Of a stretch of 64,000 bases of DNA, positions 1 through 7,406 are shown one piece after another. Where the stretch lies: assembly GCF_012395185.1 (NCBI RefSeq), contig NZ_JAAZTU010000007.1:62001-126000 (forward strand), read 5' to 3'. The position numbers and the translations under genes are program-made. Each line of letters starts with the position of its first letter. Position 1 is the first letter of the stretch. The notes below the pieces were generated by a model. It ran no database searches and was not told where the DNA came from. It was given only the letters and a program-made list of their open reading frames with translations. The DNA is from Vibrio aestuarianus (lineage in GTDB: Bacteria; Pseudomonadota; Gammaproteobacteria; Enterobacterales; Vibrionaceae).

Positions 1-2
1 GT

Positions 3-302
3 GATTTTGAGAAGAAAGCGCGTGAAACAAAAGGCGTTAAAGTCATTCACAACCAAGTTCGGATAAAAGCGCCTTTGTCGCTTGGGGAAATCAGTAACGA
101 TAGTTGGATCACCACCAAAGTAAAATCTTCCTTATTGGCAAATTCTGAATTGAACACCATCAAAATTAAAGTAATCACAGAAAACAGAGAAGTATTTTTG
201 CTCGGTTACGTATCGGCAGAACACGCTGAGCTTGCCACAGACATTGCCCGAAATATCTCTGGGGTAAAACAAGTAATAAAGGCTTTTCAATACAGTGAAT
301 AA
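3..302 (+). CDS. dolP: BON-domain outer-membrane lipoprotein DolP, 3' part
   Basis: The reading frame is open from the left edge, so the 5' end, including the lipoprotein signal, lies outside the window. What remains is about 99 residues. It contains the end of one BON domain (VKVIHNQVRI) and a second, complete BON domain (SWITTKVKSSLL ... GVKQVIKAFQY). DolP (YraP) is an outer-membrane lipoprotein that binds anionic phospholipid at division sites and supports envelope integrity. It is a sigma-E target in E. coli, but its promoter is not visible here. A TTG at 75 that could be taken as a start is only an internal leucine. The gene converges on sspB across a shared terminator. Confidence 0.85.
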   Translation, partial: DFEKKARETKGVKVIHNQVRIKAPLSLGEISNDSWITTKVKSSLLANSELNTIKIKVITENREVFLLGYVSAEHAELATDIARNISGVKQVIKAFQYSE

Positions 303-330
303 CCCGCATTTAAAGCAAATATTAGGATGA

Positions 331-360
331 AAAAAAGCAGCGAAAATCGCTGCTTTTTTG
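331..360. terminator. bidirectional terminator between dolP and sspB
   Basis: An 8-bp stem AGCAGCGA/TCGCTGCT with a 3-base loop is flanked by an A run on the left and a T run on the right. It can therefore end dolP transcripts on the plus strand and sspB transcripts on the minus strand. Confidence 0.85.
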
Positions 361-382
361 TATTGATAACCTAGAAATTAGC

Positions 383-856
383 TTACTTAATAACACGAAG
401 ACTAGGCTTGCCTCTTGGACGAGAAGCTTCTTCGGTTGTCATTGATTCACCTGAATCAGAAATAACGTCAAACGTTAACCCTTCATCTTCAGAAACATCT
501 GACATACCAGACTCAATAGCATTTATGTACGCATCTTCTGGTTCAAACATGGTCCCTGCACCGTTTTCACGAGCATAAATTGCTTGTACCGCATACAAAG
601 GAACAATTACCGAATGTGGTCGTCCACCGAAGCGAGCATTAAAGGTAATCGCATCATTACCCAGCTCAAGGTTACCAATCGCTCTTGGTGCTAGATTTAG
701 GATGATTTGTCCATCTTGTACAAATTCCATAGGAACACGTACACCATCAAGGGTTGCATCAACAACCACATGAGGAGTCAGCTCATTTTCTAGCAACCAA
801 TCATAGAATGCGCGTAGCATGTATGGTCGGCGAGGGGTCATTTGGGCGATATCCAT
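383..856 (-). CDS. sspB: ClpXP protease specificity-enhancing factor SspB
   Basis: SspB is an adaptor that tethers ssrA-tagged proteins, and in E. coli the N-terminal fragment of RseA, to ClpX for degradation. The N-terminal substrate-binding domain shows TPRRPYMLRAFYDWL, the FNARFGG patch and IYARENGAGTMFEPE. An acidic linker follows, then the C-terminal ClpX-binding tail RGKPSLRVIK. At 157 residues it is close to the family length. A TTG lies directly upstream at 859, but the ATG at 856 matches the E. coli start and has AAGG seven bases ahead. It follows sspA by 9 bases in one operon. The link to RseA turnover ties it to the sigma-E genes elsewhere in this window. Confidence 0.95.
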   Translation of the reverse strand: MDIAQMTPRRPYMLRAFYDWLLENELTPHVVVDATLDGVRVPMEFVQDGQIILNLAPRAIGNLELGNDAITFNARFGGRPHSVIVPLYAVQAIYARENGAGTMFEPEDAYINAIESGMSDVSEDEGLTFDVISDSGESMTTEEASRPRGKPSLRVIK

Positions 857-865
857 CAAACTACC

Positions 866-1501
866 TTAACGAACCAAACGCATCTCACGTTCAGCTTCCG
901 TCAACGAAGCCAAGAATGAATCACGTTCAAATACACGATTCATGTAGATTTTCAGCTCTTTAGAACCAGGACCGATCAACTCAATACCTAATTCAGGTAA
1001 ACGCCACAATAAAGGTGCGAGATAACAGTCAATTAAGCTGAACTCTTCGCTCATGAAGTATTCATATTCAGCAAATACAGGACCAAGAGTTAGTAGATCA
1101 TTGCGCAACTTATTACGTGCAGCTTCTGACTCTTCAGCATTGCCTTTAACTACTTTCTCAGCAAGTGAGTACCAGTTTCTCTCGATACGGTAGATCATCA
1201 AACGGCTATTACCACGAGCAACCGGGTAAACAGGCATCAATGGTGGATGAGGAAAACGCTCATCTAAATATTCCATGATGATCTTTGAGTCATAAAGCGC
1301 GAGCTCACGATCAACAAGAGTTGGTACTGTCTTATATGGGTTTAGCTCGATAAGCTCAGCAGGTAAATTAGCTTCATCCACTAATTCAACCTCAACACTG
1401 ACACCTTTTTCCGCTAGAACAATACGAACCTGATGACTATACATATCAGATGCACTCGAAAATAGCGTCATCACAGAACGTTTATTGGCAGCTACAGCCA
1501 T
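866..1501 (-). CDS. sspA: stringent starvation protein A
   Basis: SspA binds RNA polymerase and alters transcription during starvation and acid stress. It has a glutathione S-transferase fold without GST activity. The sequence begins MAVAANKRSVMTLFS, keeps the PHPPLMPVYPVARG surface loop known to be needed for function in E. coli, and ends FERDSFLASLTEAEREMRL, all near-identical to enteric SspA. The ATG at 1501 is chosen over an in-frame upstream start at 1516 because GGAGGG precedes it and the N-terminus matches E. coli. Length is 211 residues. The promoter must lie in the short gap between this start and the petC terminator, or transcription enters from petABC. Confidence 0.95.
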   Translation of the reverse strand: MAVAANKRSVMTLFSSASDMYSHQVRIVLAEKGVSVEVELVDEANLPAELIELNPYKTVPTLVDRELALYDSKIIMEYLDERFPHPPLMPVYPVARGNSRLMIYRIERNWYSLAEKVVKGNAEESEAARNKLRNDLLTLGPVFAEYEYFMSEEFSLIDCYLAPLLWRLPELGIELIGPGSKELKIYMNRVFERDSFLASLTEAEREMRLVR

Positions 1502-1524
1502 GGAGCCCTCCAGCACACTTACAG

Positions 1525-1556
1525 AAATAAAAACAATGGAGGCTAAGCCTCCATTG
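1525..1556 (-). terminator. terminator downstream of petABC
   Basis: A 9-bp perfect stem AATGGAGGC/GCCTCCATT with a 3-base loop is followed on the minus strand by GTTTTTATTT. It separates the bc1 operon from sspA. Confidence 0.85.
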
Positions 1557-1600
1557 ATGATTCAATAAAAATCAGAAATTAGCGCCGCATAATAGCACAA

Positions 1601-2338
1601 TTAGTGCACATCGCGCCAATATTCTTTCTTAAGCATTACAACGACAATGGTAAATAGCACTAAGAATGCCATTACCCACCAACCAAGTGATTGACGCTCT
1701 AACTTAACGGGCTCCGCTGAATAGTCCAAGAAATTAACCAGATCACGAACCGCCTGATCATACTCGCTTTGGCTCAGTTCACCTGTACCATCAGACTGAG
1801 TCCCGACAACCACTTCAACTTCTTCACCATCAACTTGGTGCGTCCCGTAGACTGGCTGAGGTATGCCTTGCAGTTCTTCAAGCACATGTGGCATACCCAC
1901 GCTTGGGAACACAATATTGTTCACACCAAATGGACGGCTAGGATCAGCATAGAAAGAACGAAGATAAGTGTATAACCAATCTGTTCCACGAACTCGAGCA
2001 ACCAAGGTCAAATCAGGTGGTGCAGCACCAAACCATTTTGCCGCAGATTTATCAGGTATCGCATTCTCCATCAGTTGGCCAATTTTCGCATTCGGATCAA
2101 AGATTAAACTTTCCTTCATCAGATCCGCTGGAATACCCAAATCTGTTGCCACTCGCTCATAACGCTGGTATTGCGTCGAGTGACAACCAAAGCAGTAATT
2201 CATAAACAGCTTGGCACCATTTTGCAGCGATGCTTGGTCGGTTAAGTCATTATTTGCTTTATCAAGATGTACGTTAGCTCCTGCAGCCAAAGCTAGAGAT
2301 GGCAGCATTGCAAACAAAATTACAATCCACTTTTTCAT
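1601..2338 (-). CDS. petC: cytochrome c1 of the bc1 complex
   Basis: This is the electron-transfer subunit that passes electrons from the Rieske protein to soluble cytochrome c. An N-terminal Sec signal peptide (residues 1-19, ending LALAAG) precedes the covalent heme motif CFGCH at 49-53. A single C-terminal membrane anchor lies at about 217-236, followed by KKEYWRDVH. The 245-residue length fits the proteobacterial family. Its ATG overlaps the petB stop by four bases (ATGA), indicating translational coupling. It is the last gene of petABC. Confidence 0.97.
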   Translation of the reverse strand: MKKWIVILFAMLPSLALAAGANVHLDKANNDLTDQASLQNGAKLFMNYCFGCHSTQYQRYERVATDLGIPADLMKESLIFDPNAKIGQLMENAIPDKSAAKWFGAAPPDLTLVARVRGTDWLYTYLRSFYADPSRPFGVNNIVFPSVGMPHVLEELQGIPQPVYGTHQVDGEEVEVVVGTQSDGTGELSQSEYDQAVRDLVNFLDYSAEPVKLERQSLGWWVMAFLVLFTIVVVMLKKEYWRDVH

Positions 2339-3600
2339 TTAAATGTCACCCTCTCTGGTAATGGTTTCGTTGCTTCATTTTTACTGTAGAAGAACAACAG
2401 AACGAAGAACATGAAGTAACCAACGCTAAATATACGTGCAAGCAATGTATAAGTTGCTGTCGCAGGCAACGCACCTAAAACACCTAACGCAATAAAGCAG
2501 ATAGTGAACTGAATAATGTTGATTAAGTGGATCTTACTACGATAGCGGTAAGAGCGAACTTTACAACGATCAAGCCAAGGCAATAGGAAAAGCACAACAA
2601 TAGAAGCGCCCATGGCAACCACACCAATTAGCTTATCTGGTACTGCACGCAAAATGGCATAGAACGGGGTGAAGTACCATACAGGGGCAATATGTGCCGG
2701 TGTTTTTAGCGGGTTAGCAGCCTCAAAGTTTGGCGGCTCAAGGAAATAACCACCCATTTCTGGGTTAAAGAACAGTACATAGCAGAAAAGGAATAAGAAG
2801 CCTGCGACACCAATAAGATCTTTCACCGTGCCGTAAGGATGGAAAGGCACTGAGTCAATGATGTCGTATTTCTTCGTATAGTATTCATGGAATTTAAATT
2901 GTGTTTGGTAACCATCGCCCATTTTGCCTTTTGGCAACTTGGTTTCAATACCATCAGGGTTATTTGACCCCACCTCATGAAGAGCAAGAATATGCAAGAC
3001 AATCAATAGTAGTAGCACGATAGGCAACGCAATAACGTGTAATGCGAAGAAACGGTTCAGCGTTGCACCAGAGATAACATAGTCACCACGGATCCACAAT
3101 GTTAGGTCATCACCAATAACAGGGATGGCACCAAACAAAGAAATGATGACCTGAGCCCCCCAATACGACATTTGACCCCATGGCAGTAGATACCCCATGA
3201 AAGCTTCAGCCATCAGTACAAGGAAAATCAGCATGCCAAAGATCCACAATAATTCACGAGGCTTTTGGTAAGAACCATAAATTAAGCCACGGAACATGTG
3301 CAGATAAACCACCACGAAGAATGCAGAAGCACCAGTAGAGTGCATATAACGCAGTAACCAACCGTATTCGACATCACGCATGATGTATTCAACAGAAGCA
3401 AAAGCACCTTCACCCGACGGCACATAGTTCATGGTCAACCAAACACCAGTAACCAACTGGTTAACCAGCACCAACATGGCTAATGAACCAAACAAATACC
3501 AAAAATTGAAGTTTTTCGGCATTGGGTATTCAGAAAGGTGTTTTTTATACGCGTTCATTGCAGGTAAACGCTTTTCTACCCAATCAAGTAAGACTTGCAT
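2335..3600 (-). CDS. petB: cytochrome b of the bc1 complex
   Basis: This is the eight-helix membrane subunit carrying hemes bL and bH and the two quinone sites of ubiquinol:cytochrome c oxidoreductase. Heme-ligating histidines fit RYMHSTGAS with YLHMFRG, and ALHVIALP with VLHILALHE. The quinol-oxidation (Qo) motif reads PVWYFTPFY near residue 310, in place of the PEWY of mitochondrial and alphaproteobacterial enzymes. The length of 421 residues is typical of gammaproteobacterial fused b subunits. It lies two bases after petA and overlaps petC. Confidence 0.97.
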   Translation of the reverse strand: MQVLLDWVEKRLPAMNAYKKHLSEYPMPKNFNFWYLFGSLAMLVLVNQLVTGVWLTMNYVPSGEGAFASVEYIMRDVEYGWLLRYMHSTGASAFFVVVYLHMFRGLIYGSYQKPRELLWIFGMLIFLVLMAEAFMGYLLPWGQMSYWGAQVIISLFGAIPVIGDDLTLWIRGDYVISGATLNRFFALHVIALPIVLLLLIVLHILALHEVGSNNPDGIETKLPKGKMGDGYQTQFKFHEYYTKKYDIIDSVPFHPYGTVKDLIGVAGFLFLFCYVLFFNPEMGGYFLEPPNFEAANPLKTPAHIAPVWYFTPFYAILRAVPDKLIGVVAMGASIVVLFLLPWLDRCKVRSYRYRSKIHLINIIQFTICFIALGVLGALPATATYTLLARIFSVGYFMFFVLLFFYSKNEATKPLPERVTFK

Positions 3601-3602
3601 TA

Positions 3603-4196
3603 TTAGGCCTCCCCTGTTTCGTCAATACCAATGACAATACGAGTATCGCTGAGGTACATATATTTAGGGATAACGAGGTTTAATGGCGCTGGAACGCCTT
3701 GAAAAACCCGGCCAGCCATATCAAATTTAGAACCATGACAAGGACAGAAGAAACCTGATTTCACGCCTTGAACTTGTTCACTAAAAGAGTCAGGTAAATA
3801 GCTTGGTGAACAACCAAGGTGGGTACAAATACCAACAGCAACAAAATACTCAGGCTTTATTGAGCGGTAAGCATTTTGAGCATAATCTGGTTGTTGTTGC
3901 TCTCCCGATTGAGGATCTCGAAGTTGATTTTCAATCTCTTTCAACCCATCAACAACAGATTGAGATCGACGAACAACCCATACAGGCTTGCCACGCCACT
4001 CGACACGGACCATTTGCCCTTCTTCAAGCTTTCCGATTTCAACTTCAACAGGGGCACCCGCGGCTTTTGCTCTTGCACTTGGGTTCCAAGATTTAATAAA
4101 AGGAACGGCGACAGCAGCTGCACCTAAACCACCAACAACAGCTGTTGTTGCGGTTAAGAAACGTCTGCGGCCGTTATTTAAAGGCGCATTGCTCAT
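3603..4196 (-). CDS. petA: Rieske iron-sulfur subunit of the bc1 complex
   Basis: This is the [2Fe-2S] protein that oxidises ubiquinol at the Qo site. Cluster ligands are in CTHLGC (124-129) and CPCHGS (151-156), including the disulfide cysteines. The N-terminus NNGRRRFL followed by a hydrophobic segment (about 16-34) is a twin-arginine-type signal that stays as a membrane anchor. Length is 197 residues. It is the first gene of petABC, with a good candidate promoter about 100 bases upstream. Confidence 0.97.
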   Translation of the reverse strand: MSNAPLNNGRRRFLTATTAVVGGLGAAAVAVPFIKSWNPSARAKAAGAPVEVEIGKLEEGQMVRVEWRGKPVWVVRRSQSVVDGLKEIENQLRDPQSGEQQQPDYAQNAYRSIKPEYFVAVGICTHLGCSPSYLPDSFSEQVQGVKSGFFCPCHGSKFDMAGRVFQGVPAPLNLVIPKYMYLSDTRIVIGIDETGEA

Positions 4197-4295
4197 CCAA
4201 ACATTCTCCCATTTGCTCCTTGTGGATTATTGTTATTCCGCTTATAAGAGCATGGCTAACAAAATACGAATCTAGTTGTATTTATTTGATGGCAA

Positions 4296-4324
4296 ATGAT
4301 AAATAAAACCCTACTTTTTGACAA
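4296..4324 (-). promoter_or_regulatory. candidate sigma-70 promoter of petABC
   Basis: On the minus strand a -35 TTGTCA (4319-4324) and a -10 TATCAT (4296-4301) are separated by exactly 17 bases. Transcription would start near 4289, leaving a leader of about 90 bases. In the rest of the 4197-4530 gap I see only the 10-bp palindrome GTGACGTCAC at 4367-4376, upstream of the -35, and the rpsI terminator. Confidence 0.6.
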
Positions 4325-4445
4325 GATAAAGCTACTTTTTTGTAACATTCGTGAAGTAAATCGCACGTGACGTCACAAAAGGGGCATTAAAGATTAATAA
4401 CTAAATGATGTGATTAGAGAAGTGAATTTTTGTTTACGCTAAAAA

Positions 4446-4482
4446 AACAAAAAAGCTCGGTATAAATACCGAGCTTTTTGAA
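4446..4482 (-). terminator. rplM-rpsI operon terminator
   Basis: A stem AAAAAGCTCGGTAT/ATACCGAGCTTTTT with an A/T-rich loop. The plus-strand A run to its left becomes the T tail for minus-strand transcripts. Confidence 0.85.
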
Positions 4483-4530
4483 TCGCAATTCCCAGTAAAA
4501 CTGGAAGCGTATATCTTCTGATATAAAAGA

Positions 4531-4923
4531 TTAACGCTTAGAGAATTGTGGTTTACGACGTGCTTTACGTAGACCAACTTTCTTACGTTCAACGCAACGA
4601 GCGTCGCGAGTAACGTAGCCAGCTGCACGTAGAACAGGACGTAGTGATTCATCGTATTCCATTAGAGCGCGAGTGATACCGTGACGGATAGCACCTGCTT
4701 GACCAGAAATACCACCACCTTTAACAGTGATGTATAGATCTAGTTTCTCTGTTAGTTCAACTAGCTCAAGAGGTTGTTTAACAACCATACGAGAAGTTGG
4801 ACGACCAAAGTAAACATCAAGGCTACGCTTGTTGATTACGATGTTGCCGCTGCCTGGTTTAATAAAAACGCGTGCAGCTGAGCTTTTGCGACGGCCAGTG
4901 CCGTAGTATTGATTCTCTGCCAT
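4531..4923 (-). CDS. rpsI: 30S ribosomal protein S9
   Basis: S9 is a small-subunit head protein whose basic C-terminal tail contacts P-site tRNA. The sequence starts [18 protein letters not shown] and ends RRKPQFSKR, the conserved tail. The 130-residue length equals E. coli S9. An in-frame extension to 4938 is rejected because it would overlap the rplM-proximal spacer and lacks family support. It sits 15 bases after rplM, the standard two-gene operon. Confidence 0.98.
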   Translation of the reverse strand: MAENQYYGTGRRKSSAARVFIKPGSGNIVINKRSLDVYFGRPTSRMVVKQPLELVELTEKLDLYITVKGGGISGQAGAIRHGITRALMEYDESLRPVLRAAGYVTRDARCVERKKVGLRKARRKPQFSKR

Positions 4924-4938
4924 TTTCGAAATCCCCAA

Positions 4939-5367
4939 TTAGATGTCTAGTACTTTTGGTTGTTGAGCAGCATGGTTGTGCTCAGCGCCAGCGTAAACTT
5001 TCAGCTTACGGTACATAGCACGGCCTAGAGGACCACGTGGTAGCATACCTTTAACCGCTAGCTCAATCGCCATTTCAGGCTTACGAACAATCAACTTATC
5101 AAAAGTGATTGATTTTAAGCCGCCTGGAAATTCAGTGTGACGGTAGTAAGTTTTAGCTGCTGCTTTGTTACCAGTTACAGTAACTTTCTCAGCGTTAACA
5201 ACGATGATGTAATCACCAGTGTCTACGTGAGGAGTGTATTCAGCTTTATGTTTGCCACGTAGGCGAGATGCAATTTCACTTGCTAGACGGCCAAGGGTTT
5301 TACCCTCTGCGTCTACGATATACCAGTCGCGTTTTACAGTTTCTGGTTTAGCAACGAAAGTTTTCAT
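4939..5367 (-). CDS. rplM: 50S ribosomal protein L13
   Basis: L13 is an early-assembly protein of the large subunit. It begins [16 protein letters not shown] and contains the [12 protein letters not shown] and MLPRGPLGR signatures. Length is 142 residues, as in E. coli. It is the first gene of rplM-rpsI. In E. coli L13 represses its own operon by binding the leader; the long structured leader here fits the same control. Confidence 0.98.
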   Translation of the reverse strand: MKTFVAKPETVKRDWYIVDAEGKTLGRLASEIASRLRGKHKAEYTPHVDTGDYIIVVNAEKVTVTGNKAAAKTYYRHTEFPGGLKSITFDKLIVRKPEMAIELAVKGMLPRGPLGRAMYRKLKVYAGAEHNHAAQQPKVLDI

Positions 5368-5509
5368 GCTAATAATAACCCGTTAAATAAAATTTACACT
5401 AAAAGGAGCATATTGCTCCCACTGTCTAAGAGTCCAGTCATCACCCCTTCGAGCGCTTGGTGCTCTCGGTCTTATGTTTCAAAGAAACTGACCTGCAGTA
5501 ACGGTGGGT
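5368..5509 (-). promoter_or_regulatory. rplM leader, candidate L13 autoregulatory region
   Basis: About 140 bases would be transcribed between the -10 site and rplM. On the minus strand they contain several short hairpins: GTTTC/GAAAC, GAGC/GCTC, and GGAGC/GCTCC at 5405-5419 just upstream of the start codon region. No ORF of note is present. Autoregulation by L13 is known in E. coli; its occurrence here is inferred from position and structure. Confidence 0.5.
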
Positions 5510-5515
5510 CGCAGG

Positions 5516-5521
5516 ATTATA
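5516..5521 (-). promoter_or_regulatory. -10 element of the rplM promoter
   Basis: A consensus TATAAT on the minus strand is followed by the GC-rich discriminator CCTGCGACCC, typical of growth-rate-controlled ribosomal promoters. No good -35 is seen at 17 bases; the region is T-rich. Confidence 0.6.
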
Positions 5522-5601
5522 GAGAAGTCAGTTGAAAAAATCACCCCTTTTTGAACAAAATCACGATTTTTATTTCAACTTAAGTGTAAGTGCAAAATCC
5601 G

Positions 5602-6705
5602 CTACGCAAGGTGCGGTTTAGCTAAATACTCATGGCTTTGCATTTCAATAAGACGTGATTGACAACGTTTAAACTCAAATTCGAGTAATCCACCAAGATA
5701 AAGGTTTTTTAAGTCAACCTCTGCGGAAATAATCAACTTCACTTGACGCTCATAAAATTCATCAACCAAGGCAATAAATCGTCTTGTAGCATCATCAATG
5801 GTGCTATCCATCTGTTTTACATTCGCTAAAAGAACAGTGTGATAAATTTTCGATAGTTCTATATAGTCATTTTGACTGCGAGCACTTTGACAAAGTTGCT
5901 CAAAAGTGGCGTGAAGTACGCCATCACTCGCTTTAACTACGGATAAAACACGGTGGTTTATTTCGATTTGATTAATAACAGCCTTCCCCTCACCAGTCAG
6001 CTGTGAATAGTAAGTCTGCAAATTGTTATCCGCTTTAGCATCTAAAGGGAAATGGTAGATCTCAGCTTGTTTTAAAGTCCTCAAGCGATAATCGATACCA
6101 CTATCTACATTAAGCACTAGACAGTTGGATTCAATTAAATGAATCGCAGGTAAAAAGCGAGCTCGCTGTAAACCATTACGATATAAATCATGCGGAGGAA
6201 TATTGGACGTAGCGACCAAAACCATCCCTCTTTTAAACAGAGCCTGAAAAAGTGTGCCGAGTATCATTGCGTCGGTGATATCAGAAACAAAAAACTCATC
6301 AAAACAGATAATTTCAACTTCAGACTTAAATTTGTCAGCCACTTTATCAAGAGGCTCTTCAACACCGTCTAGCAGCTTTAGTTCATCATGAACACGGTGC
6401 ATGAAACGGTGAAAGTGAACACGCATTTTCTTAGTAGTTGGCAATGACTCAAAAAACGTATCCATCAGATAAGTTTTACCCCTTCCAACACCGCCCCAAA
6501 AATACAAACCTTTTGGCGGTATGACTTGAGGTGCTTTACGACCTAACAACTTTTGAAATGCTGAAAATGTCACCACTGGTTGGTTAAGATAATCTTGTAA
6601 CTGGTGATACAGTAAATCTAAAGCATCGACGGCTTGCGCTTGCGCGTCATCGTGCTGAAAACCAAACTTTTCTATATCTTGTCTGTATTTCTGTTTAGGT
6701 GTCAT
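5602..6705 (-). CDS. zapE: cell division ATPase ZapE (AFG1-like)
   Basis: ZapE is an AFG1/LACE1-family AAA+ ATPase that associates with the Z-ring and destabilises FtsZ polymers under low oxygen or heat. Walker A is GGVGRGKT at 71-78 and Walker B is IICFDEF at 132-138. ARG-finger-region motifs TSNIPP and FLPAIHLIE follow. The 367 residues are close to the E. coli length of 375. It is divergent from zapG; the two are neighbours in many gammaproteobacteria. Confidence 0.93.
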   Translation of the reverse strand: MTPKQKYRQDIEKFGFQHDDAQAQAVDALDLLYHQLQDYLNQPVVTFSAFQKLLGRKAPQVIPPKGLYFWGGVGRGKTYLMDTFFESLPTTKKMRVHFHRFMHRVHDELKLLDGVEEPLDKVADKFKSEVEIICFDEFFVSDITDAMILGTLFQALFKRGMVLVATSNIPPHDLYRNGLQRARFLPAIHLIESNCLVLNVDSGIDYRLRTLKQAEIYHFPLDAKADNNLQTYYSQLTGEGKAVINQIEINHRVLSVVKASDGVLHATFEQLCQSARSQNDYIELSKIYHTVLLANVKQMDSTIDDATRRFIALVDEFYERQVKLIISAEVDLKNLYLGGLLEFEFKRCQSRLIEMQSHEYLAKPHLA

Positions 6706-6781
6706 AACCGCCTACTGCATCGAATGAAATGGGTACTGATATTTGGCGTATTTCGCTTTATCGACTAGAAGAGTCATAGTA

Positions 6782-6800
6782 ACATGTCCAAACGACATGT
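6782..6800. promoter_or_regulatory. dyad in the zapE-zapG divergent promoter region
   Basis: A perfect 7-bp inverted repeat ACATGTC, five bases, GACATGT lies between the divergent genes. A third ACATGT occurs about 28 bases to the right. It looks like an operator, but no regulator is identified. Confidence 0.35.
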
Positions 6801-6849
6801 GTAACCAACAGGTAAAAAACATGTTAAATAACAACAATAAGGAGCTGTT

Positions 6850-7293
6850 ATGCCTTGGATATATGCCGTTGTAGGCTTACTGGTAGGGGCGGTGCTAGGA
6901 GTGATTATTTCTCGACTCACTACGCCTCAGTATAAGAATCAAAAGTCTCTACAAAAAGAATTAGATAACGCGAAATTTAACCTAGAACAACAAAAGCAAG
7001 AGCTGTCTGACCATTTTGCGCAAACAGCAGAAATGTTAGACACGTTAGGCAAGGATTACACAAAACTGTATCAGCATATGGCGAAAACCTCTGCCGATCT
7101 TTTACCCAACATGCCAGAACAAGATAATCCGTTTATCAAAAAAATTGCCCAACATAATGAGTCAGACAAAGTTGATAGCAGTATTTTAGAGCAAGCACCT
7201 AAAGATTACGCCAATGGCGCAACGGGGCTTTTTAACACCCCTGAAAAAGAAATCATTCGATCTGCAGACGTCGTTAAGGTGAATGCTTCTTAA
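6850..7293 (+). CDS. zapG: membrane-anchored envelope biogenesis protein ZapG (YhcB, DUF1043)
   Basis: ZapG/YhcB is a small inner-membrane protein with a coiled-coil cytoplasmic part. In E. coli it coordinates cell division, peptidoglycan and phospholipid synthesis. Here residues 5-22 form one membrane segment (AVVGLLVGAVLGVIISRL), followed by a coiled coil (about 30-80) and a polar tail. A strong AAGGAG lies six bases before the ATG. The 147 residues are close to the family length. Confidence 0.9.
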   Translation: MPWIYAVVGLLVGAVLGVIISRLTTPQYKNQKSLQKELDNAKFNLEQQKQELSDHFAQTAEMLDTLGKDYTKLYQHMAKTSADLLPNMPEQDNPFIKKIAQHNESDKVDSSILEQAPKDYANGATGLFNTPEKEIIRSADVVKVNAS

Positions 7294-7303
7294 TTGTCTA
7301 TCA

Positions 7304-7332
7304 TGAACTTTATAAAGGTTTTTGAGTCATAA
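7304..7332 (+). promoter_or_regulatory. candidate sigma-E promoter of degQ
   Basis: A -35 TGAACTT with GAACTT at 7305-7310 and a -10 TCATAA at 7327-7332 are separated by 16 bases, the spacing and sequence class of sigma-E promoters such as E. coli degP. Transcription would start about 65 bases before degQ. Confidence 0.55.
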
Positions 7333-7349
7333 TCCTCACGAAGAGTGTT

Positions 7350-7382
7350 GAAGTTTAATATTTAGTACAAATATTAAACTTC
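7350..7382. repeat. perfect 14-bp inverted repeat upstream of degQ
   Basis: The arms are GAAGTTTAATATTT (7350-7363) and its exact complement (7369-7382), with a 5-base loop AGTAC. It is AT-rich and lacks a T tail, so it is not a convincing terminator. It would lie in the degQ leader if the sigma-E-like promoter is used. Confidence 0.7.
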
Positions 7383-7406
7383 GAAGGCATTAATCCAAAG
7401 GAGCTC

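Noticed and set aside
4360..4380. CRP or FNR site upstream of petA
   Set aside because: The palindrome GTGACGTCAC has contiguous half-sites, not the 6-base or 4-base spacers of CRP and FNR sites.
4434..4652. 72-codon frame overlapping the end of rpsI and its terminator
   Set aside because: Out of frame with rpsI and runs through the terminator; chance ORF.
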